In this document: positions 54,481-64,000 of the stretch, in pieces
How positions within the stretch are numbered: the first letter of the stretch is position 1
Layout: each line of letters opens with the position of its first letter
NCBI GenBank assembly: GCA_036186865.1
Contig: AP025056.1
Span: forward strand, 31,149,446 to 31,213,445
Source: Eustoma russellianum
Lineage: Eukaryota; Streptophyta; Magnoliopsida; Gentianales; Gentianaceae
DNA length: 64,000 nt
Direction of reading: 5' to 3'
Translations under genes and position numbers: made by a program
The notes under the pieces: generated by a model
Told to the model about the DNA's origin: nothing
Databases searched by the model: none
The model's input: the letters and a program-made list of their open reading frames with translations, nothing else

Positions 54481-55035
54481 AGGTTATGATGTAAATCCTC
54501 ACGCAAGCTTGGATCTTTTCCTTCAAAACTTACCTTCAAGGGTACGGTATTCTCCCTCCTTGCTTTCTTCAAGGCAACAACGTTTCAGCAACACCTCCAC
54601 AACGGGATTGACATGGATCTTGGCAAACGAATCGTCATCCATGACGTTCTTCTCTTTGGGCTTATCAAATACCACCTTAAAGCTTGCTCAAACTTTAAGG
54701 ATACTAACGTTGATTTTTGGAAAATCAAGAAACAACTCAAAGACACAGAAGTCTTAGGAGAAAATTGAAAATTTTATTGATGTAAGTTGTTTTACAAAAC
54801 TTGGCCTAAAAGCCCTTTAAATAGACAAAGAAACCTAAGAACCAAATGGAAAAGTCCCAAGTTACAATACAAACTAAATGGAAAAGTCCTAAGTTGCAAC
54901 ATCAAATATATGGAAAAACCCTAACTTATAACTCCACGACAACAACAACAACATGCACTCATGATATCCCAACAATAGCAAACGCTAGCGCTAGGATCTG
55001 AGGAGGGTAAGAGACATGCAAACAATACCTCCATC
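54481..55035 (-). repeat. Inverted partial copy of repeat K, with spacer
   Basis: 54721-54868 is the reverse complement of 54325-54470 with substitutions (TCAAGAAACAACTCAAAGACAC, cut at the same block order). The spacer 54481-54720 and the tail to 55035 hold nothing I can name. Confidence 0.55.
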
Positions 55036-56291
55036 TGATGCACTCCCATGATGAATCAAACACATGTCACCATGTTTTTTTAGTTCTTTAGGACGTATGA
55101 ACGTTTAAGGATTGTCTGACTATTCATATCTGCAAGTATATGTCTCTTTTAGTCTAACACACCTTAGGACATGTTGTATATAGTGTATGTGTTGTTCTTG
55201 GATGTGTTTGAACAGATTTTAGGTCAAGGAAACATGCACCTACGTCAAACACAAAGCTGAAATGGAAATGGCAAGCAGGCATGTTGACACCCTCTTAGTA
55301 TTTCAGCCATAACTCATCAACCACACCACCAATTTACGTGATTCCAGTTGGAGGTCAAAGCTAAGAGGATAAGCTACAATTTGGATTCCTAGAACTTCCC
55401 ATAAAAGGCTTGTATCAAGCTACATAGTCGTTGTAAGTAAGCTGATTGCTGACTCAGCAGCTTCAAACGTAGACACCCCCAAGCAGGTCAAGTTCAAACA
55501 GGCATAACTCACTCATTCCAGATCCAAACGACGTCATTTTGGTGTCCAAACACATCTACAGAAAAAGTACTACAATTTTCATCTCATGTGCAAGAGCTAG
55601 TTCTGATTGGAAGATTAAGCAATATTGCAAAATAATTCATGGGTCAAATCTGGACAGATTCAGTTTCTTTGATTAATCAAGTGGCCATCTCAACCAATAA
55701 GCTGAAAGACGCCTGTCCAACACATCAAGGACGTCTCAAATAATATCCCAAAGCAAGGAGGAGCTGAACCAATCAAAAATCAAAGACAAAAACAACTTGC
55801 AACAAGAAGAATGTTTTTTGCGGAGAACCACTTGCCAAGATCAATCATTTGTATCCAATTTGTAACTTGTCTAACTTTTCTTCTTTGCTCCTATTGGACT
55901 ATATACATTTGTATCTTCCCTTATAAGCTTTGTTTAGCTTATTTAAGGTAGCTTAGTATGTTGTAAATGTGGAGAATCTGAATTTACAAAACAACCGCAA
56001 GTTTTTTTGCCCAAAACTGATTTCAGTTTGTGTTTTTCATTGAATCTTTGATTTCCTTCAAGAAACTTGAACAAATTCTTGATTGTATTTGTTCATGTGC
56101 TTGGGATGGAAATTTTTCAAGGCTTGCTCACTCAAGTTGAAGTCATTTGCTGAAGAGTTCAACAAGTCGGCTGAAATCTGGACGGTTGAAGTGTTTGGTG
56201 TTCCATGAATGTTTTGCACCTTCCTCCTTGGTTCTAACTGGATTATTTGAGTTGAAGAAAGGTCCTAAAATAGCTGAACATGTGTGCATCA
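55036..56291 (+). repeat. 5' LTR of element J (about 1256 bp)
   Basis: Ends TGTGTGCATCA beside a primer-binding site. The start is set at TGATGCAC, which mirrors GTGCATCA at the end (8-bp inverted terminal match). Internal family is unknown because F interrupts J 1 kb later. Confidence 0.72.
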
Positions 56292-56293
56292 AG

Positions 56294-56305
56294 TGGTATC
56301 AGAGC
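56294..56305 (+). other. Primer-binding site of element J
   Basis: TGGTATCAGAGC, two bases after the LTR end; initiator methionine tRNA type. Confidence 0.9.
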
Positions 56306-57325
56306 TATAAGGTGTTCTTCATCTCAATTATCTTTGTTTATGTTGCTGAAAGTTTTGTTACCGTTTGTAGTTTGTTTAGGTCTTGTGTTCATGCGATTTC
56401 CTTAGGAGTCCAGCCCTTGAATTTAATTTAAAACATAGTTTAAGATGTTAGGTTATGATGTGTAACACTTTTTAGACGTTTGATAAGGCATTAAATCCAG
56501 AAAACCCAAAACTATTAGTTACTTCTTCGGTTCTGATTTTCTATTTTTGTGTAGTAGTTTGATCTTCCTTTCTTGTGTTTTTCCTAACAACCAGAGCATG
56601 AAACTTGACCTCACCTACTGGACATTTGGTTATGATTTGGTAAAGTTGGTTGGTGACTTGATACTGTTTGGTTTAAGAAAAAGCAAGAAATATGCAGGTG
56701 TGTCCTGTTTGTGTCTCAGCCGTATAATCTGCATTGGCAGCCTGTTTTCAGTGAGTTTTTCTTATCAAACTCGGCTAAAAATTCTCATGAACATCCTTAA
56801 CATATTAAAATATGATGTGTTATAGAGCTTGTTTCAAGTTTGGGTGTAATTTGGCATAAGAAACAAGCAACGGAAAGGCACTCGGGTAATCTTGTTTCCA
56901 GCTGTGTACTCCTCAACAACTTTTCCTAGTTTAAACTTGTATTACTTAACGTTTTTCATGTAGTTTCTGCTCATAGCCTTGTTTAGGCATCCTTCAAGTG
57001 TTTAAATATATTATTTGCAGTTTGTTTAGTTTGTGTTAGTTGTTAAAACCAGAAAAGCCAAAAACAATCACTTAGTTATAAGTTCTGTTTTCTGTTTGCA
57101 TTCCATTTTTACTCCAGCTTGCTGTACGTTTTCCTTAATATTTCAGCAATTAAATTTGTTTTAAACAAGACCTTAGGATGTTTGGAAGTGCTGTGTATGC
57201 TTTCCTATACGTTTAGATAGTCACCTAAAAACAAACAGGCCGGATTAATTTGGTGGTGCCAAAAACTATATCTTAGTAGTTTGGTTCTTTTTTTCTTTAC
57301 TTGAAATCAGTAGCTAATTAGTCTA
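56306..57325 (+). mobile_element. Leader of element J, interrupted by F
   Basis: About 1 kb without coding motifs, with pyrimidine-rich stretches typical of retroelement leaders. It is cut at 57325 by element F; the rest of J would lie beyond 64000. Confidence 0.55.
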
Positions 57326-58627
57326 TGATGAGGATCAAGGGTCCGATGAGGATCAAGGGCCCCATCAAGAGGTCAAAGGTCCAATGACAAGAAGGAGGGC
57401 AAGGGAAATTTGTCATCAAGTTGCCACCTTCTTGTACAAGCATGTTCAAGATGAGCCTAAGACTCCTTGGGTTCATTTCATTGAACCTTCAACTTGAGCA
57501 TGTATCACATGCACGTCTACACTCTTTGTTTTTTTGGATTTTATTTTGTGTCGTGTGATCTTAGTTTTATGTATTTGCTTTGTAGGTAAATTAGGTACAA
57601 GAGAATGTTTGAAGAGAATGTTTGAAGAGAATGTTTCAAGAGAATGTTGAAGAGAATGTTGAAGAGAATGTTTCAAGAGAATATTCGAAGAGAATGTTTG
57701 TCTATGCTAAGACAAATTCAAAAGTGTCCAAGATAGAGTCTCTTGATCAAGTTGAAATCAAAGTATCTTCATCCACCAAAGGAGGGGCCGGCCATATGGA
57801 ATTCAAAAAGGGAGATTAACCTGAATTTAAAATTCAGCCACGATTTAAAATTCAAGTTTCAACCAGATTAGGCCTTCAAATTCAAGAAAAAGATTTCAGC
57901 CATTTTTTTTGAAGAAACCACACGCCTATCTTGAAGCAAGGATGAGGATAAATCACAAATCAAATTTGAATCCAAGTTTGAATTCAAATTCAAACTCAAT
58001 TTGAATTCAATCTTCAATCAACATTTGAATTCAATTCCAACCACTTTATCATCATCAAATCAAGTCTCCAACAGCCTCATGAGTCATCAAAAACGCCAAT
58101 CTCATCATCAAACATGACCAGATTCATTGAAGATAATGTCTTGCAAGATTTGAAGTTTTAGCTAGAATTTGTTTTAGCTTTGAATTTAAATAATTTTCAA
58201 TTTTCAAACATTGTTAGCTAGCTTTATTTTGAATTAGTTCTAGATATTTTAAGGCTCAAGTTCAGCCTATAAATAGAGCCTTAGGGGGACGCTTTGAAAG
58301 ACACCTTTTGATGAATAAGAATCCTTGATATTTCTTTCACTTTGTGTGAAACTTTGTTTTCTTGGTTTTGCATTAAAAACCTAGGTTAAGATCCTTCAAA
58401 GTTGAGCGTATTGAAGGTATTGCCATAGCTTAAAGGTGTCGTCCAGGAGGGCCGTTTTGGTTTGCCTGATCAACGACCATCTTGAAGTGTTGGTCTTGCT
58501 CATTCGTTTAATCCACACGTTTTTAATCACTAAGGAAGCAAGGGGGAAGTCTTCTTCCTTGTGCCTAACCCTTTGTGAAGGACGTTTGGAAGGTGGAATC
58601 GTTGGAGCCCACGAGTTTCACGCATCA
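57326..58627 (+). repeat. 5' LTR of element F (1302 bp)
   Basis: TGATGAGGATC to TTCACGCATCA. TATA box 58268-58275, clustered TTTGAATTCAA palindromes near 57840-58030, and a tandem array at 57599-57699. Confidence 0.92.
57599..57699 (+). repeat. Tandem array of GAGAATGTTTGAA in F LTR
   Basis: Eight units of 12-13 bp (GAGAATGTTTGAA, GAGAATGTTTCAA, GAGAATGTTGAA, GAGAATATTCGAA). The E LTR and the solo LTR have only about two AGAATGTTTGTCT units at this place, so the array expanded in F. Confidence 0.88.
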
Positions 58628-58630
58628 AAT

Positions 58631-58642
58631 TAGTATCAGAGA
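58631..58642 (+). other. Primer-binding site of element F, one mismatch
   Basis: TAGTATCAGAGA, three bases after the LTR; E has TGGTATCAGAGA. The second base is mutated relative to the tRNA complement. Confidence 0.8.
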
Positions 58643-59239
58643 CCAGGTTAATCTATTCCACCGTCTATCATTTCCTTTTCGTTTGAGTCTAGTCATTTCA
58701 ATTTCAGTTGAGTCCTTCTTCTACTCCTCCCTCTACACGCCCATTTGTCTTGCATTTCATTCCAAAAAAAACGTCCAGAAACAAAACATTGCGTTGAGTC
58801 TTACACGTTGCTGCATATTGCTTTTCAACATTCAAGTGTCATTTCCTTTATTTCGTTTTTCGCATCACAATCTGATTTTGAGTCGTTCAAACTTGAACAA
58901 ATTAGGGTTCGTTGCATTTTTAGGTTACATTCAGCCTTCTTCAAAATATTCCAACCATCATCCTATAAAGCTACCTCGGTTTCAAATCATCTTGTTGCTA
59001 CCGAAGCTTTTAGTTGGTGATGATTGTATGCGTCTTATGATTCGCATTGTGATTGATTTCATGCTATAAATCCGGTAGTCCTACGTGTGCTTGTCTTCAC
59101 AACCTACTTGCAACATCAACCAAACCCTAAAACCGGTCCCACACCCCCACGGCCCAACCACCCCCACCCCAACCCAACTCTAAAACTCGCCAAGCTGATC
59201 CCCAAATAGCCTATTTACACCCCAAACAAAAAGCCCCAA

Positions 59240-60475
59240 ACCAATTTTACCAAATACAATCAGATTCTAAAGATCCCAATTCATTCATGATACGAATATG
59301 GTTCGTATGTTAATGTTGTCCCGATCTTTCTTCACTCTCCAAACGTCCCTCAAGCCTTGAATGTGATGGACAATGGTGCCAAGCAACCACCTTCCTTTCA
59401 AGCCTCCAAATCCGTTTGGCTATGTGTGTTTCAATCCGCTCAATCCAACCAGTCACTCCTAATCCTTGGATTGTGGATCACCAACAAGGAACACACAATC
59501 CTTAATTGGGTCTAGCCTTGATTTAGATATGTGTAAACCAAAGGAAAAACACAAACTTTTATTCAAGAAAACTCAAGAACAAAAGATAACATAAAACACT
59601 AGGGTTTTTAGTTCAATGATGAAAAATAGTCTAACTACTCAAAGAAATGCTAAGTGATCTATTTATATGATTACAAGTCTTGTAAAACACTCTCATAAAA
59701 CGGCTAGGGTTCCTTGGGAAGACCCCATGTTGGCGCCTCCTTCCTTTGTTATGCAAGAAGCTGAATTTTGTTAATTTAGGTAAGTTCCCTTCTCTTGGCA
59801 AATCCTCAATTATTTTCTCAATCACCAATTAAACCATCATTCTAGAACTTCCCTTGTGCATCCATTGCCTCCATTTAAAACGCCATTCAGCCCCCTTGAG
59901 ATACCAAATCAGATTTCTTAATTTTGGTAAGTTTCCCTCACTTGAATTATCTCCTTATTTGCTTCCAAATCTTCAATTATGGCTCCATAATTCATTCCAA
60001 TCATTCCAATCTGATTGATGACATTCTAGAAGCTCTCTTAATTGCACTTGAAGATGCCTAGGCGGCTGCCACCCTCTCAAGAAGACGGAAACCCTAATTT
60101 GCACAATTGGGCTTGTTTTGGACTTCTTCCTTGCAACTCTTGTAACTATTTTTGTGGACTGATTTTGACAAAACCCAAAACATGAAAGATGCTCTAAATT
60201 AAGTCTTCTTCAAGGTCCAGCTGGTTCCACGCACTCAAAATGTCGTTTGAAAGCCCAAAATCACAAAACAGCCTTGTATGGACAAGCTTGGTCCAAATCT
60301 GAGAAGCCCTCCTTTCCAAAGCTCAAAACGTTTGATCCAAGACTTGTAACACCTACAAAACACACTCATACACCAAACATAAGTATTCTAACAAACTTTA
60401 AAAGAAGCAAACGAAAAGACAACTAAAAGCCACAGAAGAACGGCACCAACAAGCGGACTGACTATCATTGGATAA
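59240..60475 (-). other. Probable LTR sequence of the foreign gypsy insert
   Basis: Lies downstream (minus strand) of the polyprotein tail at 60476-60690, where a 3' LTR is expected. TG...CA ends could not be placed and I found no polypurine tract of good quality, so this is position-based only. Confidence 0.35.
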
Positions 60476-60690
60476 TCAGTTCTTAAGCTCAACAATGAGC
60501 ACCCATTTAGGAGGAACATCCATTGGTTCATCTTGCACATGTTTGGTTAGAAAAGAGCCAACATCAAAACCAAGTTGAAAACCATTAATCCTCTTGGTTT
60601 GGCTCCTTGTCAAAGGCCCCTTATGGTTAAGGGCACCTTGTGCAAGTTCCTCATTAGGGGGCTGCTCTTCAGCCTCATCAATTCAAATAA
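60476..60690 (-). pseudogene. Gypsy polyprotein C-terminal tail (foreign insert in F leader)
   Basis: Minus-strand open frame of about 70 codons ending at 60476-60478, too short for routine ORF calling. It reads GPLTRSQTKRINGF then a hydrophobic/acidic end (KWVLIVELKN). The (L/M)TRSQTKR-type motif is characteristic of the end of plant gypsy polyproteins, after integrase. No integrase is seen upstream, since F leader sequence resumes at about 60700-60820. Confidence 0.55.
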
Positions 60691-61712
60691 ACCCTAACCC
60701 TAGAATTTGAATTTTGTTCAAATTCTGTCCTAGACCAACCAATATCCAAATTGACCACACCAATCATCAATTACCAACCCAAATAGTCAATTTACAACAC
60801 CCATTCCGTTCCTACAACCACATTCCGCAAAATCCCAAAACGTTCAAAAACACCCTAAATCAAAACCCTAACCCTAACCCCCATTCGGTCCTACCCCAAT
60901 TCCTTCACTTTCCAAGGTCATTTTTGTTGCAAGTCCAAGATACAAATTGCATTTTAAATACATTGCACTATTATGTCCAAAAACGCAAGTGCTAAGCGCC
61001 AAAACAAGTGAAATTCCAATTCTGCCCTTAGTCATAAAGAAAAGGAGAATCTGAACCTTGCTCAATTGAAATAGCAAGGAAGAAAAAGAAAAACAAAAGA
61101 ACAAGACCAAAGAAAAGGGCAAAACGTTTGTGCATTGCGTAGAAAATTTTGGTACGACTTGCAAACCTTGGATACCATACTACCCCATATTGCCGTCCCC
61201 TATACCCAATTATCCATTTCTTCATCTTCTTAAACCAATAACACACTTGGTTGCTCGATTGTTGCATGACTTGAACCATTTTGTGGATAGTAAGTGCATA
61301 GAATCAAAATTGACTAAAGATTGCCCACGGCAACCCTTAGTTTATCTTTGGTTCAGCCTTATACATCAACTTTGGTTGCTTATTTTCTTTGAATCTTAGT
61401 ATAAAGTTCAAGTTTGTGTTCATTTCAATTGATTCTACTTTGATACTAATTGGTGCAACTTGAAAGCAAAAAGGAAGAAACAAGCGGAGAACATTGTGAA
61501 TCGAAAAAGCCTTGGCAATACACTTCCTTATTGATCACTTTGAGACTTCTTAACTTCAGGTTATCCAAGAACCAAAGTGGTAAGAGAGTGGAAAGAATAG
61601 AAAGCGGAGTGTTCATAGTTTATTTTTTTTACTGATCCCTTAACGTTTGTTTGTCTTTGTGTTAGTTTGCTTCTTTCTTTTTCCTTTGTTTTCGTTCAAA
61701 TCCTTAGGAACA

Positions 61713-62947
61713 ATGGCCAGCAGCAATCATTCCGCATCTAGCAAGTCTAAAGAAGCCGAAACTGTTGACAATACTCAACAACAAATGCTGGAGATGCTTA
61801 AGAAACTCATGCATGACAATGAGGTAATTAAGCATCGCTTGGAAGACGTGGAGCGAAGCTACAAAACAAGTGATGGCCAAGGAACAAGCAGGGCCGTTCC
61901 ACCACCACAACCAAGGCGCCATCCTCCAGAAGAAGTTGAGGACGATAACATTCGACCCCCACACACCGAAGCGAGACGGTTTGCTCCTCCTACCAAGCAA
62001 TAAGGTATGCTACAAGAAGGTACAATGTTGATTACATTCCCTTTGAGCATGATGATTATGACTTTGATGACCAACATCCCCGTGGTTACCAAAGACGCCA
62101 AAATCCCCTTTTCCCGCATGATGACGATTTTCTCAAAACCAAAATCAATATTCCCACGTTTTATGGTAAAAGTAATGCAGAGGAATATTTAGAATGGGAA
62201 ACGAAAGTGGATTTGATCTTTTCTTGTATCAATTATAGTGAATTGCAAAAAGTGAGGTATGCTTCCATTGAATTTTCTGGTTATGCACTTAATTGGTGGA
62301 CGAATTTGTGTCGAAATAGAACTAAGACGAGACAACCCCCAATCGCCACTTGGGAAGAAATGAAGTTTGAAATGCGACAACGTTTTATTCCAAACAATTA
62401 TGAGAGTTCTATTTTCACGAGTTTGCATAACTTACGACAAGGTTCCAAAAGTGTAGACGAGTATTATAAAGAGTTAGAAATTTTGTTGGAGAGATCTAAC
62501 TTGCAGGAACCTGAAGAAGCCACCAAGGCTCGATTCTTACATGGTTTAAACAGGGAGATTGCGCAAAGGGTTGACCTTCAACCTTACCTCGACCTCACAA
62601 CCATGGTCCATATGGCTGAAAAGATTGAAGCGCAATTAAAGGTACGTACATCCTCCAATTTCAATTCCAATTATCGTACTAATCAGTCTTCGTCAAGATT
62701 TTCCAGCAAGCCTTTAGGAGCGGGAAGTTCACGGCCTACAGGAGGCCAAGCACGTGACCAAGGTGTGTCACAAAGAATGGACAATCGTGTGCAATCCACA
62801 CAAAGGAGAGATGAACGCACCCAACAAAAGGCTCCTACCGGAAATCCTTCGGATTCCTCAAACAGGTTTAGAGACATTAAATGTTATAAATATCAAGGAC
62901 GTGGTCACATAGGAAAAGAATGTCCTAATGCAAACGAATCATGTTAA
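61713..62947 (+). pseudogene. gag: F gag (two frame breaks)
   Basis: ATG 61713 (MASSNHSASSKSKEAE) opens 96 codons with a helix-forming Leu/Met/Lys segment, closed by TAA at 62001-62003. From about 62003 another frame continues: an Asp/Tyr/Arg-rich linker, then the gag core (YLEWETKVDLIF, YALNWWTNLC, KSVDEYYKELE, ARFLHGLNREIAQ), a Ser/Arg/Gln-rich basic region and a zinc knuckle whose second Cys is Tyr (CYKYQGRGHIGKEC). The second frame closes with TAA at 62945-62947, a one-base slip relative to G1 at about 62933. Role in an intact relative: RNA packaging and particle formation. Confidence 0.85.
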
Positions 62948-63546
62948 TTGAAGAGACAAACGAATATGTGTCCGAGTCCGAGCATGAAAACGAGTCTGAG
63001 CATGATAATGAAATTGAACCTGAAGAGGATCTAGGCGCATTAGATGATTTTGACACCAAGGAATTTCTTGTTGTGCGTAGAGCTTTAAATGCATATCCGA
63101 AATTAGATGATCACGAACAACATAGAGAAAACATTTTCCATATTCATTGCATGATAAATGGTAAAGTGTGCACCATGATCATTGATTCCGGTTCTTGTGC
63201 GAATGTGGCTAGCATCGAATTAGTAAGAAAACTGAATTTGCCTATGACTAATCATCCGCACCCTTACAAACTTGCATGGCTAAATGACTGCGGTGAAGTT
63301 AGCGTAAGTAAACAAGTTTTGATTTCTCTTAGCATTGGTAGTTACAAAGATGATGTTTTATGTGATGTCGCACCAATGCATGCTAGTCATATCTTACTTG
63401 GTAGGCCATGGAAATTTGATCGACATGTGACATATGATGGTTATTTGAATTGTTATTCTTTCAAATTGAATGGCAAATTGTACAAACTGCATTGCACTTC
63501 CACCACACAAAGTCCACGAGGATCACCAACGCATGTCCAAGTCTAG
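62941..63546 (+). CDS. pro: F aspartic protease region (about 201 aa)
   Basis: Frame after gag: acidic linker with repeated SEHENE/SEHDNE units, then EFLVVRRALNAYPK and a retropepsin domain with catalytic IIDSGSCANVAS near residue 81 and the conserved hydrophobic-Gly motif ILLGRPWKFDRHVTYDG. It cleaves the polyprotein in active elements. Complete as a domain, unlike G1. The frame ends at 63546, before the linker to reverse transcriptase; the linker has a 20-bp tandem duplication that shifts frame. In an intact element it would be continuous with gag and pol, so this is a piece of a broken polyprotein. Confidence 0.82.
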   Translation: MLIEETNEYVSESEHENESEHDNEIEPEEDLGALDDFDTKEFLVVRRALNAYPKLDDHEQHRENIFHIHCMINGKVCTMIIDSGSCANVASIELVRKLNLPMTNHPHPYKLAWLNDCGEVSVSKQVLISLSIGSYKDDVLCDVAPMHASHILLGRPWKFDRHVTYDGYLNCYSFKLNGKLYKLHCTSTTQSPRGSPTHVQV

Positions 63547-63569
63547 AGCCGATCCTAAGGAAAAAGAAG

Positions 63570-64000
63570 CCGAGAGAAAATTCGTGGAGTGTATGAAAAA
63601 TTCGTGGAGTGTATGAAAAGTGAGAACAAAAAACACGAGAGCAAGGGAAAAGAGGGTAGTGCCCCTAAGTGTCAACGAGTCAAAAAAGAAGTGTGGGTAT
63701 TTCGCAAAGAAAAGAGAGGTTACACGTGCACTTTATAACAACCAAACTGTCCTCATCATCATCCCAAAGTCGTGTCAACTTGCCCTTGAAGAACTCCCAC
63801 CAAACTTACCTACCTCAGTTGCGTCCCTTATCCAAGAATATGAAGCTCTATTTCCCTCCGAACCACCATCCGGATTACCACCCATTAGAGGGATAGAACA
63901 CCAAGTCGACTTTGTCCCAGGAGCCGTGTTACCCAATCGCCCAGCCTATCGAGCAAACCCCGACGAAACTGAAGAAATCCAAATGCAGGTAGAGAGGAGC
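63570..64000 (+). pseudogene. pol: F linker and start of reverse transcriptase
   Basis: After a duplicated linker (KFVECMKNSWS), the frame from about 63779 reads ALEELPPNLP, LIQEYEALFP and GLPPIRGIEHQVDFVPGA, then PNRPAYRANPDE, the N-terminus of Ty3 reverse transcriptase. It runs off the window before the fingers and palm motifs. The strand and spacing agree with gag and protease upstream. Confidence 0.8.

Larger units (their letters stand above)
58643..61712 (+). mobile_element. Leader of element F with foreign insert
   Basis: 58643-59100 and about 60820-61712 align with E's leader (TTTCAAATCATCTTGTTGC; GATTGCCCACGGCAACCC). The 1.5-1.7 kb between has no counterpart in E and includes a minus-strand gypsy polyprotein tail. 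A tract ending CAAATCCTTAG at 61707 precedes the gag ATG by five bases. Confidence 0.72.
57326..64000 (+). mobile_element. Ty3/gypsy element F (5' part, runs off the window)
   Basis: Plus-strand element: LTR, primer site, leader of 3.1 kb (with an inserted foreign piece), gag with two frame breaks, protease, and the beginning of reverse transcriptase at the window end. Related to E and G1. The probable target duplication is GTCTA (57321-57325); its partner is not in the window. It lies in the leader of J. Confidence 0.88.

Noticed and set aside
56147..56825. Plus-strand ORFs in the end of the J LTR and its leader
   Set aside because: They cross the LTR end and primer site, lack motifs, and start without a supporting context.
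57473..57819. ORFs over the GAGAATGTT array, with repeated ENVEENV-like residues
   Set aside because: They merely translate the tandem array, and unit lengths of 12 and 13 bases break any long frame.
60860..60885. Telomere-like CCCTAACCCTAACCC
   Set aside because: Only two or three hexamer units, not the plant CCCTAAA unit, and located in an F leader.
1..64000. CRISPR arrays, tRNA or rRNA genes, operons
   Set aside because: No spacer-repeat pattern, no tRNA cloverleaf or rRNA stretch seen; tRNA-like strings are retroelement primer-binding sites.

Overview
This window is a plant nuclear transposon nest. I find no host gene, RNA gene or CRISPR array. All eight recognisable internal coding regions belong to LTR retrotransposons. 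The primer-binding sites match the 3' end of plant initiator methionine tRNA (TGGTATCAGAGC), elements sit inside elements, and the base composition is AT-rich. I cannot name the species from the sequence alone; a flowering plant is the safe reading.

Left part (1-19687, with flank to about 23150). An old minus-strand Sirevirus-type Ty1/copia element (B, 2869-19687) carries stop codons and an integrase deletion. It was hit twice by a younger related family. Element C (its 5' LTR is 171-2868, its body lies off the left edge) landed in B's reverse transcriptase. Element A (4703-16161, plus strand, target duplication GGTGC) landed in B's gag. B itself appears to sit in the zinc knuckle of a plus-strand Ty3/gypsy remnant (I, 19688-21849), which abuts a B-type LTR fragment and a short unclassified GC-richer segment.

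Middle part (23153-43978). A broken minus-strand Ty3 gag-protease (G1) and about 2 kb of unassigned sequence precede element E (27072-43978, plus). E is a Ty3-type LTR element with no gag or pol; a single unrecognised 391-residue ORF stands where gag should be. E's left LTR is split by element D (27288-38601, minus strand, target duplication CATTT), a young sister of A. E's leader holds a 10-N assembly gap with duplicated flanks.

Right part (43979-64000). A degraded minus-strand Ty3 element H (44097-53589) lies in a repeat K and itself contains a solo LTR with target duplication GTGTC (49445-50888) and an AT-rich filler. Then come K repeats in inverted orientation, the LTR and leader of another element J (from 55036), and element F (57326 to beyond the window). 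F has LTR, leader, frameshifted gag, protease and the start of reverse transcriptase, and its leader carries a minus-strand gypsy polyprotein tail.

A and D are the only apparently complete autonomous elements: intact gag and pol reading frames, nearly identical LTR pairs, primer site, multiple polypurine tracts and target duplications. In both, gag and pol are separated by a gap that no single ribosomal frameshift can bridge. A 92-nt GT-AG segment at the junction would join the frames exactly, and the diverged element B keeps the same layout. The other notable item is the non-autonomous element E with its unknown ORF.
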